The translations under genes and the position numbers were made by a program. Shown here one piece after another: positions 59,325 through 64,000 of a stretch of DNA of 64,000 bases (position 1 is the stretch's first letter; each line of letters starts with the position of its first letter). Under the pieces are notes generated by a model. That model did no database searches, was not told the DNA's origin, and was given only the letters and a program-made list of their open reading frames with translations. The DNA is from Fibrobacter sp. UWB13 (lineage in GTDB: Bacteria; Fibrobacterota; Fibrobacteria; Fibrobacterales; Fibrobacteraceae), in NCBI RefSeq assembly GCF_900177805.1, contig NZ_FXAX01000001.1:1922001-1986000 (forward strand). The letters are read 5' to 3'.

Positions 59325-59972
59325 CTAGTCTCTAAACTTCACTTCGAAGGGTTGTTCCATGCCACAGAAAGCAACGGCTTTGCCGTCCTTTTCAGCAGGG
59401 GCAAAAGTCATACGAGCAATAGCATCCTTCCCCGCTTGCGCAAGTCCAGAGCCTGCGGGAGACTCTTCGATGACTTTGATATCATACGCACGACCGCCAA
59501 CATCCACACAGAAACTGAGGCGGAGCATGGCATCTATTTCGCGGTCACGGATTTGCGGCGGCACCTGAAAGTTTGCGACAGAGCGGCTTTCGGGCTTTTT
59601 ATCGACATCGCCTTTTTCAGCGGACAGAGCACCACCTCGAAAATCGGCAACGAGCTCGCTGTTAATGGCAGCACCCGCAGTTCCTGAAACGGCGCCAAGA
59701 GCCATGGCAAAACGCGGTCCCGCTTTGGGCGAGCGCGAATTGGACTTTTGACGGTTCGGCTTGCGTGCCGTGCGTTTTTTCTCAATCTTCTTGTCGACTT
59801 CTTCAACTTTTTTCACAGAGACTTCGGTCTTGACGAATTTCTTTTCGTGGAAAATTTTACCCGTCAAGAACAAGTTCGCCATCGTCACGGAGAACACGAG
59901 AACCATGCTCGCGAGAATCGCCGCGAGAAGGATTGTAAAACGCTTTAAAAACTTTTTTACAAACTTTCGCAT
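59325..59972 (-). CDS. TonB-like energy transducer
   Basis: A 215-residue protein: N-terminal membrane anchor (FTILLAAILASMVLVFSVTMANLFL, about 13-37), a Lys/Arg/Pro-poor basic linker, and a C-terminal TonB-type domain (MLRLSFCVDVGGRAYDIKVIEESPAGSGL; MTFAPAEKDGKAVAFCGMEQPF) with two Cys. It transmits proton-motive energy to outer-membrane receptors. It lies 11 nt behind exbD. The proline-rich spacer of classical TonB is replaced by a Lys-rich one. Confidence 0.85.
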   Translation of the reverse strand: MRKFVKKFLKRFTILLAAILASMVLVFSVTMANLFLTGKIFHEKKFVKTEVSVKKVEEVDKKIEKKRTARKPNRQKSNSRSPKAGPRFAMALGAVSGTAGAAINSELVADFRGGALSAEKGDVDKKPESRSVANFQVPPQIRDREIDAMLRLSFCVDVGGRAYDIKVIEESPAGSGLAQAGKDAIARMTFAPAEKDGKAVAFCGMEQPFEVKFRD

Positions 59973-59983
59973 TATTCACTCAG

Positions 59984-60388
59984 TTACTCTGCTTGGGCGG
60001 CGATGGAGACTTTTTTGACGCCGGCCAAATTGCACATATCGATGACCTGAACGAGCACGCCGGTTTCGGATTCCTTGTCCGCAATCACGACGGCTTCGCG
60101 GTCGGGCGCTTTCGCAAGAGACTGTTTCAAGATGTCTTGCAGGCTCGCCAAATCCACCTGGCGTTCATTCATGTGAATCGTCCCTTCGCGCGTGATGGCT
60201 ATGAGCAAGTTTTCTTTTTCAAGTTGGCTCGCCGATTGCGCCTGCGGTTTCGTCACATCCACACCCGTTTCGCGAGTGAACGACGACGTCACCACAAAAA
60301 AGATGAGCAAGATGAACACGATATCCATCAGCGGACCCATTTCAATGCCCACGTCTTTCTGTTTTCTTCTCGGTAAATTAAATTCCAT
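59984..60388 (-). CDS. exbD: ExbD/TolR-type protein
   Basis: A 134-residue protein with the hallmark start (GPLMDIVFILLIFFVVTSSF; the Asp in the membrane helix is present) and a periplasmic domain (RQVDLASLQDILKQSLAKAPDREAVVIADKESETGVLVQVIDMCNLAGVKKVSIAA). Forms the proton channel with ExbB. Lies between the ExbB-like and TonB genes. Confidence 0.93.
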   Translation of the reverse strand: MEFNLPRRKQKDVGIEMGPLMDIVFILLIFFVVTSSFTRETGVDVTKPQAQSASQLEKENLLIAITREGTIHMNERQVDLASLQDILKQSLAKAPDREAVVIADKESETGVLVQVIDMCNLAGVKKVSIAAQAE

Positions 60389-60400
60389 AACAAATCCTTT

Positions 60401-60430
60401 AGATTGCTTCGCCTACGGCTCGCAATGACG
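60401..60430. repeat. Dispersed palindrome AGATTGC...GCAATGACG (copy 1)
   Basis: ATTGC-ttc-GCC-tac-GGC-tc-GCAAT forms a hairpin. The same 30-bp element is at 61129-61158 (one mismatch). It lies between exbD and the small ExbB gene. Confidence 0.7.
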
Positions 60431-61117
60431 TTGTCCAGCTCGGGTTGCAAAATAGTTGTCGATTACCGTTGCGCCAAGTTCCATTTCCTGCTTCAAGATT
60501 TCAATGCGTTCGTCCAAACGCTGTTTCATAAGAGTCAGCGGGAACGCAATCAAGAGCCCGCTCTGCGTCGAAATCAAGGCTTCTGAAATTCCATCCGCCA
60601 TCAGCACCGGGTTCTGGTTTCCATACAACGTGATCACCTCAAAAGTCGAGACCATTCCCGTGACCGTTCCAAGCAGGCCCAAGAGCGGAGCGGCTGCAGC
60701 CATCACAGAAACAATGTGGTTCCCTTGTTCCATGTAGCGCACACTTTTCATCATGCGTACTTGCATGTAATCGCGAAATTCGTCATAATTTTTTTGCGCA
60801 ATTTCAATCGCGTAAGAAAGTTCTCTTGAAAGAAATCCACCGCGTTTGCGAAGGTTTGTCAAAGTCGTCTGCACACGCTGTTCATCAGAGGAAGATTCGG
60901 TTCCAACAACAGCTCTTTCGCCGGTCAAGCCGCGCTGCATACGCCTCACGACTTTAGTGATATCCTTTCTGAAAAAATCGCTACCGATGCGAAACCAGCT
61001 CGAGAAAAGGAAATAGAATCCAACAACGCCCGACAAGAGGATGGGTAGCATTACTACGCCACCCGCCTCGTACGTATTCCGCAGAGATTCTATGAATATG
61101 TAATGAAAATCAGTCAT
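60413..61117 (-). CDS. exbB: ExbB/TolQ-type protein (small)
   Basis: A 234-residue membrane protein with three helices (VVMLPILLSGVVGFYFLFSSWF; IVSVMAAAAPLLGLLGTVTGMVSTF; ADGISEALISTQSGLLIAFPL) and the conserved GLLGTVTGM and ALISTQSGLL motifs of the MotA/TolQ/ExbB family. Its C terminus overlaps copy 1 of the AGATTGC palindrome by 18 nt, so the repeat supplies the last codons (PRRRAG-like end replaced by RAGQRHCEP). Confidence 0.9.
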   Translation of the reverse strand: MTDFHYIFIESLRNTYEAGGVVMLPILLSGVVGFYFLFSSWFRIGSDFFRKDITKVVRRMQRGLTGERAVVGTESSSDEQRVQTTLTNLRKRGGFLSRELSYAIEIAQKNYDEFRDYMQVRMMKSVRYMEQGNHIVSVMAAAAPLLGLLGTVTGMVSTFEVITLYGNQNPVLMADGISEALISTQSGLLIAFPLTLMKQRLDERIEILKQEMELGATVIDNYFATRAGQRHCEP

Positions 61118-61128
61118 AATTCATGATT

Positions 61129-61158
61129 AGATTGCTTCGCCTTCGGCTCGCAATGACG
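61129..61158. repeat. Dispersed palindrome AGATTGC...GCAATGACG (copy 2)
   Basis: Second copy, one base different from 60401-60430 in the loop side (ACG vs TCG). It lies just before the small ExbB gene in transcription order, between the two ExbB-type genes. Confidence 0.7.
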
Positions 61159-61162
61159 TATT

Positions 61163-62707
61163 TTACTTACTTTCCTTTCCAAAGACTTTATTCATAAGAG
61201 AAGTACTTTGCACGTAGAGTTCGCTGGTGATTTTTTCAATCTTTTCGCTCAGGAGGCCATGCAAAATCATCACAGGGATTGCAATGACAAGGCCCATTTC
61301 CGTCGTCACAAGAGCTTCGGAAATACCGCCCGCAAGTACGCGAGCGTCATTCGTCCCAACTTCGGTAATCACGGTAAAGAGCGTGATGATACCGGTCACC
61401 GTACCGAGCAAGCCCAAGAGCGGAGCAATCGTTCCCATCGCAGCCAGAAGGCCCATGCGGCGTTCGAGTTTCGGCTGTTCACGGAGCAAAGCTTCTTGCA
61501 AGGAGCGTTCCGCATTTTCACGCGTGTCGTTTACCTTGTTCAGCACGGCAAAAAGCACCATTGCAAGACTCGTCTCTTTCTTAAGGCAAAGATTTGCGGC
61601 TTCTTCGTACTTTTTCTCAGCGACAAGCGCATCCATCTTCTTGGTGAAGCGACGGCCGAGATGACCACGGTAAGAAAGCACCACGAAACGTTCAAGGAAC
61701 AAGAGGAGCGCAATGATCGCCACGAGCATCAGCGGATACATAACGATACCGCCCTTCTTGAAGAACACCTTGAATTCTTCGGTCCAAGTGAGTTCTTTCG
61801 TATCGGTGATGGAATTCTTGATGGCCTTGTTCTGCAGCACATCGAGCGGAATTGCGATAGTTGCAGACTGAGCGTCCGTTGCGTTACCAGACACCGTCCC
61901 AGCCTGGTTCACGGCAGCCTTGATGTTCGCCGCCATTTCCGTGGGCAAATTTGCATTCCATTCAAAGACCTTGCCCTGCAAAGCACCAGAGCGCAATAGC
62001 GCCTGCACATCGCCATTGTCGTTTGCAACTTCGCCGAGGAACACCGTTCCCAAGCGCAAACGATTCACGTTCACATCCGGACGCGTACCAACCTGCGAAA
62101 GTTCAGCACCGTAAGACTGCGTGTAAGTGACTTCGTGACGGGCAAGCAAATCAGCCATATAGCCCTGCACCGCAGCAATCGTATTCGGCACATTTTTTTC
62201 GGCTTCAGCACTGGCGCGTTTCAAGTTCAAAAGGCGCTTGTTCATCCCGACCGGATAATCGCCAGCGACATCGCCAAGCGTCTTTTCAATGGAAAGCTTC
62301 ACTTGCGTGTTGAGCGCGTCGAATGCAATTTCTTCGCTCTTGGACTTTTCTTCCGCTTCTTCGGTGACATTTTTGTTTGCCATCACTTCTTCGGTGACGC
62401 GGCCAAGATCTGTCGAAAGCTTAGAATAACGACCGTCCAGTTCACGCGTTTTATTCTGGTGTTCTTCGGTCAGCTGCGATTCGGCATAGCGATTGCTCCA
62501 ATGCTTGGCATCGAGCTTTTCAAGGGAATCGGCTTTTTGCATGCGGATTCGGGTAAGCGTTTCGACTTCGCGCTGCAAATTGCGCACTTCGACTTGCAAC
62601 AAGGAATCCTTGATGCGGGCTTCGTCTTCGGCGCTTTTCTTGTCGCTCGACCACGGCCATGCAAAAGCAGAAGAGGCGAGCATTAAGACAATTGCAAAAA
62701 ACTTCAC
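61163..62707 (-). CDS. Large ExbB/TolQ protein, TtpC-like
   Basis: A 514-residue protein. The GTG at 62707 is chosen because AAGGAT lies 6 nt upstream and a signal peptide follows (KFFAIVLMLASSAFA); the frame upstream is a dispersed repeat. A periplasmic coiled coil (about 20-270) precedes the ExbB-type membrane domain (TM at about 325-345 and two more after residue 430; PLLGLLGTVTGIITL, ALVTTEMGLVIAIPVM). This matches TtpC of the Vibrio TonB2 system, in which a long N-terminal coiled coil is fused to an ExbB domain. Confidence 0.87.
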   Translation of the reverse strand: MKFFAIVLMLASSAFAWPWSSDKKSAEDEARIKDSLLQVEVRNLQREVETLTRIRMQKADSLEKLDAKHWSNRYAESQLTEEHQNKTRELDGRYSKLSTDLGRVTEEVMANKNVTEEAEEKSKSEEIAFDALNTQVKLSIEKTLGDVAGDYPVGMNKRLLNLKRASAEAEKNVPNTIAAVQGYMADLLARHEVTYTQSYGAELSQVGTRPDVNVNRLRLGTVFLGEVANDNGDVQALLRSGALQGKVFEWNANLPTEMAANIKAAVNQAGTVSGNATDAQSATIAIPLDVLQNKAIKNSITDTKELTWTEEFKVFFKKGGIVMYPLMLVAIIALLLFLERFVVLSYRGHLGRRFTKKMDALVAEKKYEEAANLCLKKETSLAMVLFAVLNKVNDTRENAERSLQEALLREQPKLERRMGLLAAMGTIAPLLGLLGTVTGIITLFTVITEVGTNDARVLAGGISEALVTTEMGLVIAIPVMILHGLLSEKIEKITSELYVQSTSLMNKVFGKESK

Positions 62708-62708
62708 T

Positions 62709-62749
62709 AGATCCTTCGACTTCGCACTACGTGCTCCGCTCAGGATGAC
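62709..62749. repeat. Dispersed repeat AGATCCTTCGACTTCGC...CAGGATGAC
   Basis: A hairpin-forming unit: ATCCT...AGGAT outer arms and GCACTACGTGC inner palindrome. This sequence type recurs in many bacterial genomes as an intergenic repeat (from memory). It overlaps the first 33 codons of the longer frame, which are therefore not coding. Confidence 0.6.
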
Positions 62750-62802
62750 TCCATTTCTTTCGTCTCTCGTCTGTAGGACCATGCCCGTTCTTTCGTCTAA
62801 AA

Positions 62803-63639
62803 TCATCTCACGCCTCCCACAACAGACAAACTTACAGGCAATTTCACAATCTGAGGAGGCTTTTTCGCCTGTTTCACGTCGATAGCAAGTTTCACAGCGG
62901 CGCGTTCCTCAAGATTCAATTCTTCGTTCCATTCATAAACAATCTTATCGTTTTCCAGCTTACGTTCCAGGCGACCATAAGAGGCTCCGTTTTCATCGAC
63001 ATAGACCATCCACTGGTTCCCTATGCGGAGAATTGTCGCATTCACAATTTCGCCGTTTTTGCGAGTGAGCGGGCTGTTGACCACAGAAACTTCATCGCCA
63101 AACTTGATTTCTTCATTCACGAGCGACTTCATGCGAGAAAATGCTTCTTCTTCGGTCACGTTTCCGCTTTCGATTTCACGCGTCAAAGATTTTGCACGAT
63201 CAAGGCGCTTGTCGCGTTCCCACGGGAGCGTCTGCGCAATTTGGACTTCGAGCTGTTTACAGATTTTGGCAAGTTCACCGCGCAATGCACGGCGTTTTGC
63301 GGCCACGTTATCGCTCTTGTTCTTCGCGCGAGCCTGCTTGTTGCGCTCCTGCTGGAGGCTAGCGGCCACCTTGCGAATCTTAGCATTCAAGCTATCGATT
63401 TCCAGATTACGGCGTTCAACATCCGCCTTGTAGCGCTGTTCAAGCAACTGGCGGTGTGATGCATCTGCACGTAGCATCGAATCCGTCGACGCGATTCGAG
63501 TATTCAAATTTTGAATTTCAGAATTCAGCTTTTCCTTTTGCAGTTTCAAATCGCGAATTTCGGACTCGTAGTCTGCAAAAGCTAGGCCCGAAAGCGAGAA
63601 AACAAGGACCGCAAAAGGCAATATATTCAATCGTTTCAT
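62803..63639 (-). CDS. DUF3450 family protein (TtpC partner)
   Basis: A 278-residue protein with signal peptide (LNILPFAVLVFSLSGLAFA) and a long coiled coil of about 120 residues (KLQKEKLNSEIQNLNTRIAS... QERNKQARAKNKSD), then the DUF3450 body (LPWERDKRLDRAKSLTREIESGNVTEEEAF; GNQWMVYVDENGASYGRL). This family is the usual first gene of TtpC/TonB2-type operons. It starts the operon. Confidence 0.9.
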   Translation of the reverse strand: MKRLNILPFAVLVFSLSGLAFADYESEIRDLKLQKEKLNSEIQNLNTRIASTDSMLRADASHRQLLEQRYKADVERRNLEIDSLNAKIRKVAASLQQERNKQARAKNKSDNVAAKRRALRGELAKICKQLEVQIAQTLPWERDKRLDRAKSLTREIESGNVTEEEAFSRMKSLVNEEIKFGDEVSVVNSPLTRKNGEIVNATILRIGNQWMVYVDENGASYGRLERKLENDKIVYEWNEELNLEERAAVKLAIDVKQAKKPPQIVKLPVSLSVVGGVR

Positions 63640-63730
63640 AACTATTCCAAATAGGTTGTCTCTAAATTACATTATTTAAACACCTGACCCCATCAAAAGT
63701 GTCACCGTGTTTGATGATTTATTCAAAAAA

Positions 63731-64000
63731 TTATTGACATTTCACTTGATTGTCCTCGACTTTGCACCAATTCCCGCACATACGATTACGGAAAACAACG
63801 TCTTCTCCATAGTTCAACCAATAACGACATTCGTATTCCACTTCACGATGAAGAACACTAGATTTAAGATTTTGAAGGTAATAGCGGCTCACAAAAGCGG
63901 AACGGCATTGATCGTATCTATAGAAATCCCAGCCACGATCCGCACACCAGAGCCATAGATATTCCTTGCAATTATTTCTTTCAGGGTCTTCCATGCATTC
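63731..64000 (-). CDS. Cys-rich protein, 3' part
   Basis: The frame continues past the window end on the minus strand (E-C before the first Met at 63994), so only the C-terminal 89 residues are seen. Eight Cys in the segment (CKEYLWLWCADRGW, YDQCRSAF, YECRYWL, RMCGNWC, VKCQ) and many aromatics suggest a small disulfide-rich domain, perhaps of a secreted or lipoprotein type. No family recognised. Confidence 0.5.
   Translation of the reverse strand, partial: ECMEDPERNNCKEYLWLWCADRGWDFYRYDQCRSAFVSRYYLQNLKSSVLHREVEYECRYWLNYGEDVVFRNRMCGNWCKVEDNQVKCQ

Noticed and set aside
62708-62806. Longer N terminus of the large ExbB protein
   Set aside because: Those codons come from a dispersed hairpin repeat, and the GTG at 62707 with AAGGAT and a signal peptide explains the start better.

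Overview
The window looks like a chromosomal segment of a Fibrobacter-type bacterium (Fibrobacterota; rumen or gut fibre degrader). The grounds are several family types typical of that group: a FISUMP-type lipoprotein (TIGR02145-like), a TIGR02147-type regulator, tandem TIGR02172-like phosphotransferases, serine-rich linkers after lipoprotein or signal peptides, a SprA homologue, and cellulase/arabinofuranosidase genes with C-terminal sorting-like domains. The genus is inferred from these protein families; no rRNA gene is present.

Layout. 1-2.9 kb: the end of a Bat (aerotolerance) operon (batD, batE) and a BspA-like repeat protein. 2.9-13.2 kb (minus strand): mnmA, a 7.2-kb sprA and an orphan AIPR-family gene. 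13.5-23.4 kb: an LRR protein, two overlapping S41 protease lipoproteins, an M23 peptidase, an FKBP, glmS, and scpA with a very long acidic tail. 23.4-31.4 kb (minus): two paralogous phosphotransferases, a membrane zinc peptidase, and a TolC/HlyD/ABC-2/ABC-2 export operon that has no ATPase gene. 31.5-37.3 kb (minus): a five-gene operon DUF4956 - HlyD-type adaptor - TolC-type channel - VTC polyphosphate-polymerase-like enzyme - lamin-tail lipoprotein. This is the most interesting gene set as a possible undescribed system. 37.7-45.8 kb: FISUMP lipoprotein, GH127, a regulator/lipoprotein pair, small lipoproteins and a GH5 cellulase. 45.9-48.9 kb: nfnB-nfnA divergent from an Rrf2 regulator with cysteines placed for a cluster.

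50.1-57.5 kb is a mosaic accessory region. It starts with a tRNA(CAU) gene interrupted right after the anticodon by a group I intron of about 235 nt. Directly behind its terminator lies a cassette with different codon use and strong Shine-Dalgarno sites (TetR, ABC ATPase, two permeases, a SnoaL-like protein), which looks like recent transfer from Firmicutes. It decays into P-loop and methyltransferase fragments. Then come a secreted protein of five 51-residue repeats, a 5'-truncated gene, a KilA-N fragment and an intact KilA-N gene. A 35-bp direct repeat (2 mismatches) occurs at 50125 and 57122, bracketing this region.

57.5-64 kb: a TonB2/TtpC-type energy transduction operon (DUF3450, large and small ExbB/TolQ proteins, ExbD, TonB, TPR protein) with dispersed palindromic repeats in its gaps, and a partial gene at the end.

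Themes linking the genes: cell-envelope energetics and secretion (SprA with GH127/GH5 as probable cargo, two TolC/HlyD modules, an ExbB/ExbD/TonB system), plant polysaccharide degradation, and one variable locus centred on a tRNA gene.
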